Positions 52,445 through 61,105 of a DNA stretch of 64,000 nt are shown piece after piece (positions within the stretch are counted from its first letter, which is position 1; the number at the start of each line of letters is the position of its first letter). The notes below the pieces were generated by a model. It saw only the letters and a list, made by a program, of their open reading frames with translations, did not search any database and was not told the DNA's origin. Position numbers and translations under genes: made by a program. Source of the stretch: Ferroacidibacillus organovorans (GTDB lineage Bacteria > Bacillota > Bacilli > Alicyclobacillales > SLC66); contig NZ_LSUQ01000001.1 of assembly GCF_001642725.1 (NCBI RefSeq), positions 62,001-126,000 on the forward strand, given 5' to 3'.

Positions 52445-53635
52445 TTGGAATCTATCGTAAAACGAAACATTCGCGACCTAGACTACGTGCTTATCGCAGT
52501 GATGATCTTGATCTCGGTGATTAGTTGCATCGCCGTCTACACATCGACGCTTGGCAAGGCGAATCCGAATACGGGGAGCGCCTCTCTCGGTATTCCCGCC
52601 CATATCCTGTACAGGCAAATTGCTTTTGAAGTTCTCAGCTACATCGTGATGTTTGTGGTCATGCTCTTTGACTATCGCAATCTCGCAAAGCTTCGCTGGT
52701 ATTTTTATGGTGGAACACTGCTGTTGCTCGTTGCGGTTTTTGGGTTTCATCGCGTGAACGGGGCGCACAGTTGGATTCCATTTCCGTTGCTGTCGTTCCA
52801 ACCGTCGGAGCTTGCCAAACTCGTCTCGATCATCTGGGTTGCCGACTATATGTCGCGCATGAATGAGAGGGAAGTCCCAGATTATAGTTTCCGCGGACTT
52901 TTACCTATCTTTCTCGCGTTTATCGTGCCATTTGTCTTGATTCTGAAGGAACCTGCACTCGGTCAGGCGCTCGTGCTGTTGGCGATTATGTATTCGATGC
53001 TCCTCGTTTATGTAAAGAAAAAACAAATGCGCTGGATGCTCGCCGCGAGCGCCATTTTCATCTCACTCATTGTCGTCGCAGTCGCCGTGGTGCCAAATCA
53101 GACCGTGAATTTCCTCGACCATCAACACATCTTGAAACCGTACCAAACCGGGCGGCTCATCTCTTTCATTGAGCCGGGCTATGATCCGGCGTCAAGCGGA
53201 TGGCAGGTCCATCAGGCGGAGATCGCAGTAGGCGCGGGAGGGGTGTTCGGTCAGGGGATCGGAAAAGGATCTCAAACAAACGGGAGTTGGGTCCCTTTTC
53301 AATGGACAGATTTTATCTTCTCGGCGATTGCGGAACAGCTCGGATTTGTCGGTTCAAGCGTGCTGATCATGTTATTTTTAATCATGCTGTATCGGCTGAT
53401 TCGCGTCGCAACAACTGCGCTTGATGATTTTGCCTCCTATGTGATCGCGGGTATTGTCGGCATGTTTGCATTTCAGGTATTCGAAAATATCGGTATGAAT
53501 CTCGTCGTCACGCCTGCGACTGGAATCACCCTGCCTTTCGTCAGCTACGGCGGCTCATCGCTTGTTGTCAACTTTATTAGCATAGGAATTGCGTTGAGTG
53601 TATCGGTGCGGAGAAGAACGCTTCGGTTTGATTGA
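52445..53635 (+). CDS. rodA: SEDS-family peptidoglycan glycosyltransferase (RodA-like)
   Basis: 396 residues with about ten helices. SFQPSELAKLVSI, KEPALGQALVL, FQWTDFIFSAIAEQLGFVG and TPATGITLPFVSYGGSS are SEDS motifs; the VNFLDH...YQTGRL loop and FDYRNLAK region favour RodA over FtsW. It starts with TTG at 52445 after AATAGGAGGAA. It lies 2 kb from the SpoVE-like paralogue on the other strand. No partner class B PBP gene is adjacent. Confidence 0.88.
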   Translation: MESIVKRNIRDLDYVLIAVMILISVISCIAVYTSTLGKANPNTGSASLGIPAHILYRQIAFEVLSYIVMFVVMLFDYRNLAKLRWYFYGGTLLLLVAVFGFHRVNGAHSWIPFPLLSFQPSELAKLVSIIWVADYMSRMNEREVPDYSFRGLLPIFLAFIVPFVLILKEPALGQALVLLAIMYSMLLVYVKKKQMRWMLAASAIFISLIVVAVAVVPNQTVNFLDHQHILKPYQTGRLISFIEPGYDPASSGWQVHQAEIAVGAGGVFGQGIGKGSQTNGSWVPFQWTDFIFSAIAEQLGFVGSSVLIMLFLIMLYRLIRVATTALDDFASYVIAGIVGMFAFQVFENIGMNLVVTPATGITLPFVSYGGSSLVVNFISIGIALSVSVRRRTLRFD

Positions 53636-53663
53636 ATCAACGTGAATTAAGCTGACATAAAGG

Positions 53664-53693
53664 TTGACGAATTTCTTTTTTATCGCATATACT
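53664..53693 (+). promoter_or_regulatory. sigma-A type promoter of glnA
   Basis: TTGACG at 53664-53669, an 18-base spacer, TATACT at 53688-53693. I did not find a convincing GlnR/TnrA palindrome next to it. Confidence 0.75.
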
Positions 53694-53733
53694 CATCTCA
53701 TAACCTAACAACAAGGTCATAGGAGATGGAGTC

Positions 53734-55158
53734 ATGACAGCAGAAGACATTCTTAACCTTATCAAAGAAAAACAAATTCTCATGGTGGACTTTCGTTTAG
53801 TCGATATGCCTGGACGTCAGCATCACGTCACCATTCCAGCGGTGGAAGTTGACGAAGATATGCTCACGCGCGGTGTCGCGTTTGACGGATCTAGCATTCA
53901 GGGATTTCGCGGGATCGAAGAGTCTGACATGGTGATGCGTCCTGATCTTGACTCTGCCTACGTGGATGCGTTTACTGCCGTTCCGACGCTTGATCTCGTG
54001 TGTGACATTTATGAGCCTTCGGGCGTTCGCTACAATCGCGACCCGCGTTTTATCGCGCAAAAAGCGGAAACGCTGCTCAAACGCTCCGGAATTGCGACAG
54101 ACGCGTATTTTGGTCCTGAACTCGAGTTTTTTCTGTTTGATGATGTGAAATTCAATTCGGATCCGTCCGGCTCATTCTATAGTATCGATTCAAGTGAAGC
54201 GCACTGGAACACAGGCTCTTCTGATGGACCTAATCTTGCTTATAAAATCAAGAACAAGGGTGGATATTTCCCTGTTCAGCCGACGGATAGCCAACATGAC
54301 ATTCGCACAGAAATGGTTTTGGAATTAATGAATGCGGGCATTCGCGTTGAGCGTCACCATCACGAGGTGGCGTCTGCGGGACAGGCGGAGATCAACTTCC
54401 GTTTTGATACATTGACAAAGGTTGCCGACACGGTCATGCTTTACAAATACATCGTGCGCAACGTTGCTCGAAAAGACGGGAAAGTTGCGACGTTTATGCC
54501 AAAACCACTGTTTGGAGACAACGGTTCTGGCATGCACGTTCACCAAAGCCTCTTTAAAGACGGTGTTCCCCTCTTTTTTGAAGAAGGCGCGTACGGCAAC
54601 ATGAGCGAAATGGCGATGCACTACATCGGCGGAATTCTCTATCACGCACCGGCGCTGCTCGCCTTCTCAACACCGAGTACCAACTCTTTCAAACGTCTTG
54701 TTCCGGGCTTTGAAGCGCCTGTAAACCTTGTCTTTTCAAAAGGTAATCGCAGTGCTGCGGTGCGCGTTCCCGTTGCCGCCGTTACCCCGAAAACTGCGAG
54801 AATTGAGTTTCGGACGCCAGACTGTACGGCAAACCCATACCTTGCGTTTGCGGCGATGTTGCTCGCAGGTCTCGATGGAATTAAAAAAGGGATCGATCCT
54901 GGTAAGCTAGGATACGGACCATTTGACAAAAACATTTACGAGTTGAGCGCAGAAGAAAAAGCGCAAATCCGCAGTGTTCCAGGTTCTCTGGAAGAGGTAT
55001 TGAGCGCCCTTGAGGATGATCATGAATTCCTTTTAGAAGGCGGCGTCTTTGACAGAGATTTCATTCAAACGTGGATTGAGTTGAAGCGTACGACGGAGAT
55101 TCAACCCCTCTCTATGCGCCCACATCCGCATGAGTTTCAAATGTATCTGGATCTCTAA
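53734..55158 (+). CDS. glnA: glutamine synthetase, type I, GSI-beta-like
   Basis: 474 residues. AFDGSSIQGF near 51, the ATP/glutamate motifs MPKPLFGDNGSGMHVHQSL broken over 250-270, and the metal His/Glu residues are all present. Length, the RDPRFIAQKAE and GSFYSIDSSEAHWNTG segments, and the adenylylation-type loop KNIYELSAEEK with Tyr402 place it with GSI-beta (E. coli, Mycobacterium) rather than the 444-residue GSI-alpha of Bacillus. It stands without an adjacent glnR. In Bacilli this is unusual and hints at lateral acquisition. Confidence 0.92.
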   Translation: MTAEDILNLIKEKQILMVDFRLVDMPGRQHHVTIPAVEVDEDMLTRGVAFDGSSIQGFRGIEESDMVMRPDLDSAYVDAFTAVPTLDLVCDIYEPSGVRYNRDPRFIAQKAETLLKRSGIATDAYFGPELEFFLFDDVKFNSDPSGSFYSIDSSEAHWNTGSSDGPNLAYKIKNKGGYFPVQPTDSQHDIRTEMVLELMNAGIRVERHHHEVASAGQAEINFRFDTLTKVADTVMLYKYIVRNVARKDGKVATFMPKPLFGDNGSGMHVHQSLFKDGVPLFFEEGAYGNMSEMAMHYIGGILYHAPALLAFSTPSTNSFKRLVPGFEAPVNLVFSKGNRSAAVRVPVAAVTPKTARIEFRTPDCTANPYLAFAAMLLAGLDGIKKGIDPGKLGYGPFDKNIYELSAEEKAQIRSVPGSLEEVLSALEDDHEFLLEGGVFDRDFIQTWIELKRTTEIQPLSMRPHPHEFQMYLDL

Positions 55159-55248
55159 GTGGCTCGTACATTCAAAAAAGATGAGAAGTAGGATGCTTCC
55201 CCTTTTTTGTACCTGCATTTGATGATTTGACGGTGCAACGCACCGATG

Positions 55249-55277
55249 TTGGAGCAATTGCATCCCCATGATACACT
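55249..55277 (+). promoter_or_regulatory. possible promoter of nfo
   Basis: TTGGAG (55249-55254), a 17-base spacer and TACACT (55272-55277). Moderate match only. Confidence 0.45.
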
Positions 55278-55348
55278 GTGCGTGTTCGCGACAACGTTGC
55301 GAGCACGCTCTTTTGTGATCAAACCTTTCAAGATCGGTGGTGGAGAAA

Positions 55349-56212
55349 ATGCGTTTAGGTGCCAATGTATCAATTGCCAAAACAGGGCTGCTGCGCGCGG
55401 TTGAAGAATCGATCTCCTATGAAGCGGACACGTATATGATTTACACGAGGAGCAATCGCGGGGGACCAGCGCGCGACATCGAAACATTCCATCGAGATCA
55501 GGCGTATGAAATGATGGCGACACATCACCTCGCCGACCCTGTTGTCCATCTCTCGTATCTCGTCAATCTTGCGAGCGTCAAGCCTGAAACCTACGCGTAT
55601 GGTGTCGAGGTTTTGCGTGAAGAGATCAAGCGTGTGTCCTATCTCGGCTTTCGCTACATCGTGATGCACCCGGGCAGTCATGTGGGCATTGGCGCAGAGA
55701 GTGGCATCAAGCGCATTGCAGAAGGACTGAATGAAATTCTTGATGGTACGGAAGACGTGTTTCTGTGTCTTGAGACAATGGCAGGCGATGGATCCAAGGT
55801 TGGAAATTCACTTGAAGAAATTGCAGAGATTATCTCTCTCGTACAGCAGCGTGATAAAATGGCTGTCTGTATCGACACGTGCCACAACTATAGTTACGGT
55901 TATGATATCGTGAATGACTTCGATGGATTCCTGCAAAAGTTCGATGACCTACTCGGCCTTTCACTTTTAAAAGTGGCGCACATCAATGATTCCAAAACCC
56001 CCTTTGGCTCACACAAGGATCGGCACGCAAACATAGGTCGTGGATCGATTGGTGTGGACGCACTTCGGCGGATCGTGCGCCATCCTATTCTCGCCGAGAT
56101 CCCACTCATACTTGAAACACCAGGTGGGCACTACAAGCAGGAGATTGCTTTGTTGCGCGGACTTACCGAAGATTTACCTGAAGATGCGGATGACAAGGGA
56201 GAATCCGCGTGA
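55349..56212 (+). CDS. nfo: endonuclease IV (AP endonuclease)
   Basis: A TIM-barrel enzyme with three zinc ions that nicks DNA at abasic sites. It has 287 residues. Metal ligands are visible in order: HLSYL, MHPGSHVG, CLETMAG, CIDTCHNYSYGYD, AHINDSK...SHKDRHANIG, LILETPGG. The ATG at 55349 is preceded by GGTGGAG. Its stop overlaps the mtnE start. Confidence 0.93.
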   Translation: MRLGANVSIAKTGLLRAVEESISYEADTYMIYTRSNRGGPARDIETFHRDQAYEMMATHHLADPVVHLSYLVNLASVKPETYAYGVEVLREEIKRVSYLGFRYIVMHPGSHVGIGAESGIKRIAEGLNEILDGTEDVFLCLETMAGDGSKVGNSLEEIAEIISLVQQRDKMAVCIDTCHNYSYGYDIVNDFDGFLQKFDDLLGLSLLKVAHINDSKTPFGSHKDRHANIGRGSIGVDALRRIVRHPILAEIPLILETPGGHYKQEIALLRGLTEDLPEDADDKGESA

Positions 56213-57384
56213 TGACGCAGGCTGAGCGGATGAATCGACTGCCGAAGCAATTCTTTGCCACGCTGACAAGAAAAGTGGCAGAACTTCAAAAAAGCGCACC
56301 AGATTTGATCAATTTAGGGCAAGGCAATCCCGACCAACCAACCCCGCCGCACATTGTTGACGCGCTCTGTGAAGCGGCGCGCGATCCAGTGAACCATCGA
56401 TACGGATCTTTTCGCGGAGAGTCCTATTTAAGAGAAGCCATTTGCTCGTACTATGAGCGAGAATTTGGCGTTTCTCTCGATCCTGCGCGAGAAGTGGCCA
56501 TTCTGTTTGGTGGAAAGGCGGGTCTTGTCGAAGTCAGCCAATGTATTTTAAATGAAGGGGATCTCGCGCTCGTTCCTGACCCTGGGTATCCAGATTATCA
56601 ATCGGGGGTCGCACTGGCCGGCGCTCATATGGAATACATGCCGCTGTTGCGAGAGAATGATTTTTTGCCTGACTATCGGAGCATTGATGAAGAAGTGGCG
56701 CGGCGAGCGAAACTGATGTTTTTAAACTACCCGAACAATCCTACGGCAGCGGTGGCAACTCCTGACTTCTTTGAAGAGACGGTCCGTTTTGCGAAACGAA
56801 GCCACACGGTGGTGGTTCACGACTTTGCATACGGCGCGATTGGGTTCTCCGAAAAACCTGTCAGTTTTCTCGCGACAAAAGGCGCAAAGGATGTTGGGAT
56901 TGAAGTCTATACACTTTCGAAAACGTACAACATGGCCGGTTGGCGTGTGGGATTTGCCCTTGGACGAGAAGATGTGATCGAAAGCCTCAATCTGTACCAG
57001 GACCACGCGTATGTTTCGCTTTTTGGCGCGATCCAGCGGGCGGCAGCGGTAGCGCTTACCGAATCGCAAGCATCGGTGCGGGAGCTTGTTGATCTCTACC
57101 GAAAGAGACGAGACAGGTTTTTGCAAACGCTCAGCGATCAAGGGGTGCCCGTTTTGCAGTCGCAAGGATCGTTTTTTGTATGGCTCCCTGTTCCTGAAGG
57201 CGTTTCATCCGAATCGTTTACAGATCAACTCCTCTATGACGAACATGTCGCTGTGGCTGCCGGAAACGGCTTTGGCCGCTACGGAGAAGGGTATGTTCGC
57301 ATCGGTTTGTTGACGGATGAGACTCGCCTATACGCTGCGGCTCTACGAATTGCGCGCATGTACCACCGCGCGGCGAGAGGATAG
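56209..57384 (+). CDS. mtnE: methionine aminotransferase of the methionine salvage pathway
   Basis: Transaminates 2-keto-4-methylthiobutyrate to methionine. It has 391 residues of class I/II PLP aminotransferase. LPKQFFATLTRKV, INLGQGNPDQPTPPHIV, LFGGKAGLVE, NYPNNPTAAVAT, VVHDFAYGA and the PLP lysine in YTLSKTYNMAGWRVGFA follow Bacillus MtnE (YkrV) closely. GTG 56209 or ATG 56212 is the start; AAGGGAG serves either. It lies 50 kb from mtnWXB/mtnD, coupled to nfo instead, so the pathway is split. Confidence 0.88.
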   Translation: MMTQAERMNRLPKQFFATLTRKVAELQKSAPDLINLGQGNPDQPTPPHIVDALCEAARDPVNHRYGSFRGESYLREAICSYYEREFGVSLDPAREVAILFGGKAGLVEVSQCILNEGDLALVPDPGYPDYQSGVALAGAHMEYMPLLRENDFLPDYRSIDEEVARRAKLMFLNYPNNPTAAVATPDFFEETVRFAKRSHTVVVHDFAYGAIGFSEKPVSFLATKGAKDVGIEVYTLSKTYNMAGWRVGFALGREDVIESLNLYQDHAYVSLFGAIQRAAAVALTESQASVRELVDLYRKRRDRFLQTLSDQGVPVLQSQGSFFVWLPVPEGVSSESFTDQLLYDEHVAVAAGNGFGRYGEGYVRIGLLTDETRLYAAALRIARMYHRAARG

Positions 57385-57400
57385 ATCAATCCCATCGATG

Positions 57401-58039
57401 TCACGGGTGTTCGTATCCTTCCCCTAACTGTGTGGGGCGACGGAAGCGGTCTGCGAGTTGGATAAGCCATAGACGGTGGTAGGGCTCAATAAAGAGTACG
57501 GGCTCTACGCGTCGATCAAGCCCTGGTTCTATTTTATATTGCCAAATGGTTGTGCGCGTGGTTGCACCCTCGTTCATGCGCACACCCATGTGTACGGAAT
57601 CGCGATAGCCGTTTTTATAAGAAATGAGATTCAGCTGTCCGTGAAGCTCATTCACGAGAAAGCGAAAACGTGCGCTGCGCAAGACAGGCGCTTTGATCCA
57701 CGGCGTCAAGCCGTCTTTTCCAGTGCGAAATCGCTGTTCTGTTTCAAGAACGACGACTTCTGCGTCTGGGAGAGGCTTTAAGGTTCGGCCGTCGATGACT
57801 TTAACGCGAAGATCACCATATTTTTGTCCAGGAACGACAGGGTCATAACCCGATGATCCACGTGGTGGATCATGTCGCGGCGCAGGCGTTGGTTTGGGAA
57901 CGGATTGGTTTGTGTCGGGCGCGCTGTTCCCAGAAGCCGCCAATGCGCTTGATGTCGTTACAAGGGATAGCGAAAAGAGAGCAAAGGCTGTGCAGAGTGG
58001 CAATGCTAAGCGTTTACCTTGCAGGCGCACCAGTCTCAT
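57401..58039 (-). CDS. exported protein of unknown function
   Basis: 212 residues. A signal peptide (LALPLCTAFALFSLSLVTTSSALA) is followed by a Pro-rich linker (NQSVPKPTPAPRHDPPRG). A compact domain with LRVKVIDGRTLKPLPDAEVVVLETEQRFRTG follows, resembling a carboxypeptidase-regulatory/CnaB-like beta-sandwich. ATG 58039 overlaps the stop of the SpoIID-like gene; GTG 58030 has better SD spacing. Exported together with the preceding SpoIID-like protein, so possibly cell-wall related. Confidence 0.75.
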   Translation of the reverse strand: MRLVRLQGKRLALPLCTAFALFSLSLVTTSSALAASGNSAPDTNQSVPKPTPAPRHDPPRGSSGYDPVVPGQKYGDLRVKVIDGRTLKPLPDAEVVVLETEQRFRTGKDGLTPWIKAPVLRSARFRFLVNELHGQLNLISYKNGYRDSVHMGVRMNEGATTRTTIWQYKIEPGLDRRVEPVLFIEPYHRLWLIQLADRFRRPTQLGEGYEHP

Positions 58040-58701
58040 CCTTTCCCGACGCCGGGGATCTGAACGAGAGATCGTCCGACATAATAAAATTGGAGAATTT
58101 GCAAGAAGTCACGGCCTTGGGAAGCTAAAAATTGGGTCCCCCACTGTGACATTTTTTGCGAATTGCGATATTGCCAGTTGGGGCTATTTTCATAACCAGC
58201 GCGATAGTTTAATTCAAAGATTTCACCGCTTGGTTGAACAAATGCAAGGGGGCGTGTGCGATAGTACGCGCGATCGGTTGCATCCTGGTCTGAAAAAGCT
58301 TTGTAGGTTTGAAAGTTGACCGTGTTATCGACATCAAAGGTGAAACCGCCTACGGTCACGGGGTGAAGATGGTGGTACCAAGCGAACATCTTTACGGCGA
58401 TGGCTCCTGACTCAAGTGATGCGGGGTGCCAAGATGGAAACCATTCATTTGGAATGACATCGCGACAGTACTGGTCGAAGTTGACTGTGGAAACATAAAT
58501 GATGCGCCCGCGCGGATCGGGCTCACCAGACATATTGTTTTCTCGAATGGCGACGCGAATCATACTTGGAAATCCGGATTGTCCGATCAAAGAGATCTGC
58601 GCGTGAGCGATGTTGTGAGATGCGTTAAAAAGAGCCACCACAGTGCCGATCAGCGTCAATGCGCTGAGCAATCGAAGAGGAAACCACGCGCGATGCACCA
58701 A
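58036..58701 (-). CDS. exported SpoIID/LytB-domain protein
   Basis: 221 residues from TTG 58701 (GGAGGT seven bases upstream; GTG 58698 and GTG 58710 are alternatives). A signal peptide or anchor ends near IAHAQ. The SpoIID domain shows IRVAIRENN, then VIPNEWFPSWHPASLESGAIAVKMFAWY with the catalytic-type Glu, and the C-terminal KMSQWGTQFLASQGRDFLQILQFYY. SpoIID cuts glycan strands lacking stem peptides during engulfment. This single-domain form may act in vegetative or spore wall remodelling. Coupled to the following exported protein by a 4-base overlap. Confidence 0.82.
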   Translation of the reverse strand: MVHRAWFPLRLLSALTLIGTVVALFNASHNIAHAQISLIGQSGFPSMIRVAIRENNMSGEPDPRGRIIYVSTVNFDQYCRDVIPNEWFPSWHPASLESGAIAVKMFAWYHHLHPVTVGGFTFDVDNTVNFQTYKAFSDQDATDRAYYRTRPLAFVQPSGEIFELNYRAGYENSPNWQYRNSQKMSQWGTQFLASQGRDFLQILQFYYVGRSLVQIPGVGKG

Positions 58702-58790
58702 CAGGAACACCTCCAGCGATCAATGTGAGAAAAGATAGGTACAATGCTGTGTACTTATCCATTCCCAACTCGCAGAAGATCATGCACCCT

Positions 58791-58818
58791 TTGAGAAATT
58801 GCGTTGAATCGTTACAAT
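58791..58818 (+). promoter_or_regulatory. sigma-A type promoter of the ywhD-speA unit
   Basis: TTGAGA (58791-58796), a 16-base spacer, TACAAT (58813-58818). It excludes the ATG at 58817 as a start and supports GTG 58853. Confidence 0.7.
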
Positions 58819-58852
58819 GAGAGCAGGCAAGGATGAAGGGTGGGACAAAAAA

Positions 58853-59425
58853 GTGGAACGTTTAAACTTGACGGGTGTCAATAAACACAAAGCGCCTGAT
58901 GCGCTCTCAAACCTCTCTGCTGTATTGATTGATCGAGACGGTGTTCGCATCGATAATGCCGCGATTCACGGTAAGAGCAAAGTTGAGCGAGGCATTACGT
59001 GGGTGACTGACACGGACGATATCCCAGAACCTCAGCGCATTGCGTTAGTTTGGGTGACACTTCATCGCGAGATTCTTGGCCTTGGGATTCACGGATTGGC
59101 GGCTTCTATTTTTTACGTTGATTCAGAAGCAGGTTTGGGTTATAAAAATTTGGCTGATCAAGTGAACAAGATGGACAGCGCAGTCAAAGGAAAAATTCAG
59201 CTTGACATGCTTACAGAAGCAGAAATGAAGCAACTCGGCGCTTTTCTGATGGCACAACGAGAAGAACTCTGGGTCAATGCGTCAGAGGCGGTGTGGGCAA
59301 ATTGGCTTACTGAGGAGCAATACAAGCCGATGAAGCTCATGCGAATTGAGGCGGAAAAAGATCGCGAACGCATTCGCCGTGAGGCAGAGCGAGAGCGTTC
59401 CGAAGGGATGAACGAACACAAGTAA
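58853..59425 (+). CDS. ywhD: YwhD family protein
   Basis: 190 residues. GKSKVERGITWVTD, LVWVTLHRE and LGYKNLADQVNKMDSAVKGKI match the YwhD family of Bacilli, whose function is unknown. The C-terminus is a charged helix (EAEKDRERIRREAERERSEG). GTG 58853 was chosen over ATG 58817, which lies in the promoter -10 element; AAGGGTGGG serves as SD. In Bacillus ywhD is near polyamine genes, and here speA follows. Confidence 0.82.
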   Translation: MERLNLTGVNKHKAPDALSNLSAVLIDRDGVRIDNAAIHGKSKVERGITWVTDTDDIPEPQRIALVWVTLHREILGLGIHGLAASIFYVDSEAGLGYKNLADQVNKMDSAVKGKIQLDMLTEAEMKQLGAFLMAQREELWVNASEAVWANWLTEEQYKPMKLMRIEAEKDRERIRREAERERSEGMNEHK

Positions 59426-59458
59426 ACGCATCGTTGCAGACAGGATGGGATTGTCCAG

Positions 59459-60913
59459 TTGTCGAATCAGCAAGATACACCTCTTTTTACTGCGCTGCGC
59501 AAACACGCAGAGCGTCAGCCGCTCCAATTTCACATTCCAGGACACAAGACTGGTCTTGCGATGGATCCTGAATTTCGCGATTTTATGGGGCAAAATGCCC
59601 TCTCCATTGACTTGATCAATATCGGCCCGCTCGATGATCTGATGCATCCGACCGGGATCATCGCTGAGGCGCAAGCGCTCGCGGCGGAAGCGTTTGGCGC
59701 AGACGCCACCTATTTTTCTGTGCAGGGCACGAGCGGGGCGATCATGGCCATGATTTTGTCTGTGGTCGGACCTGGCGACGAAATTCTCGTGCCGCGAAAC
59801 ATTCATAAATCCGTCTTGTCGGCAATCATCCTTTCCGGCGCGCGCCCGTTTTTCTTGCAGCCAGAGGTCGATCTTCATCTCGGCATTGCGCATGGCTTGC
59901 GCTTGGAAACGGTGATCGCGGGGCTTGACGCGCACCCAAACGCAAAAGCTGTATTAGTAATCAATCCCACCTATTTTGGTGTCGCGACGGATCTGCGTTC
60001 GATCGTTCACGTCGCCCATGCGCGTGGCGTACTGGTGCTCGTCGATGAGGCGCACGGTGTTCATACGTATTTCCACGAAGCGTTACCCGATTCGGCGATG
60101 CAAGCGGGCTGTGACCTCTCTGCGACGAGTGTTCATAAACTGGGCGGATCACTCACACAGAGTTCTGTATTGAATGTGCGCGAAGGTCTTGTGCGGGCAC
60201 GCCACGTTCACTCCATACTATCGATGCTCCACACCACGTCGACGTCCTATCTGCTGTTGGCATCCCTTGACGCGGCGCGTCGCCAGCTAGCGGTACACGG
60301 GAGAGGACGGATTGCAAACGCGATTACTCTTGCGGAGGACGCCCGCCTGCGAATCAATGAGATTGAGGGGCTCTATTGTTTTGGACGCGAAATTTTACAG
60401 TCTTCCGCGACGTTTGCGTTCGATCCGCTTAAACTCACGATTCGCGTCGCGGATATCGGGATCTCTGGGTATGAGGTAGAAGGAATTTTGCGTGATCACT
60501 ATAACATTGAAGTCGAGATGTCTGATCTGTACAACATCCTATGCATTATTTCGTTCGGGGACACGGAGTCAAGCGTAGCGCAACTCATTCACGCGCTGCG
60601 TGATCTCGTTGAAATTGAGCGGCTGCGAACCCATGTCCCGCGAAAAATTGTCGTCCCGTCGACGCCGCGCCTTGCCATGCCGCCGCGTGACGCATTCTAT
60701 GCAGATTCTGAAGTTGTCACGCTGCGTGAAGCGATTGGGCGAACCATTGCCGACATGATCATGGTCTATCCACCCGGCATACCGATTTTACTCCCGGGCG
60801 AGATCGTCACACTCGATAATGTGCAATATATTGAAGAAAATCTCGCTGAGGGGCTGCCTGTACAGGGACCTGATGATCCATCGATTCAAACGGTTCGTGT
60901 CGTTCGCGAGTAA
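59459..60913 (+). CDS. speA: Orn/Lys/Arg decarboxylase, probably arginine decarboxylase
   Basis: A fold-I PLP decarboxylase of the short Bacillus type (484 residues). FHIPGHKTG near residue 24, the aspartate motif VDEAHGVH and the PLP lysine Lys227 in SVHKLGGSLTQ are clear; the C-terminal domain contains MVYPPGIPILLPGE. Probably makes agmatine for spermidine synthesis, although lysine decarboxylase activity cannot be excluded. It starts with TTG at 59459. Follows ywhD in one unit. Confidence 0.85.
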   Translation: MSNQQDTPLFTALRKHAERQPLQFHIPGHKTGLAMDPEFRDFMGQNALSIDLINIGPLDDLMHPTGIIAEAQALAAEAFGADATYFSVQGTSGAIMAMILSVVGPGDEILVPRNIHKSVLSAIILSGARPFFLQPEVDLHLGIAHGLRLETVIAGLDAHPNAKAVLVINPTYFGVATDLRSIVHVAHARGVLVLVDEAHGVHTYFHEALPDSAMQAGCDLSATSVHKLGGSLTQSSVLNVREGLVRARHVHSILSMLHTTSTSYLLLASLDAARRQLAVHGRGRIANAITLAEDARLRINEIEGLYCFGREILQSSATFAFDPLKLTIRVADIGISGYEVEGILRDHYNIEVEMSDLYNILCIISFGDTESSVAQLIHALRDLVEIERLRTHVPRKIVVPSTPRLAMPPRDAFYADSEVVTLREAIGRTIADMIMVYPPGIPILLPGEIVTLDNVQYIEENLAEGLPVQGPDDPSIQTVRVVRE

Positions 60914-60983
60914 TTTCGGGTTGGCTGCGATTTCCTGGTGACAGCGTTCGACAAAAATCGTAAACTATAAAAATAGCATAGCC

Positions 60984-61103
60984 GAATCACTTGAAGAGAG
61001 TGTACGGAGGACCCATGTAGTTGGGGTGAACTTTGCATTGATGCAAAGCGGGACGACCTTCTCCCGAACCCGTCAGCTAACTCCGGAGGCGTGGGAGGAA
61101 ATC
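60984..61103 (+). promoter_or_regulatory. c-di-AMP (ydaO/yuaA) riboswitch
   Basis: Conserved blocks are in order: CCGAATCAC near 60982, GGGGTGAA at 61023-61030, a hairpin CTTTGCAT/ATGCAAAG at 61031-61050, CGGGACGACC, and CCGAACCCGTCAGCTAA (61064-61080) followed by CTCCGGAGGCG. A TATAAA -10-like box lies at 60966-60971. c-di-AMP binding normally turns such leaders off. The gene after it is a cell-wall protein, a classic target. Confidence 0.92.
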
Positions 61104-61105
61104 GT

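Noticed and set aside
58817-58852. ATG start 12 codons earlier for YwhD
   Set aside because: The ATG is within the -10 hexamer of the promoter, so it cannot be on the transcript.
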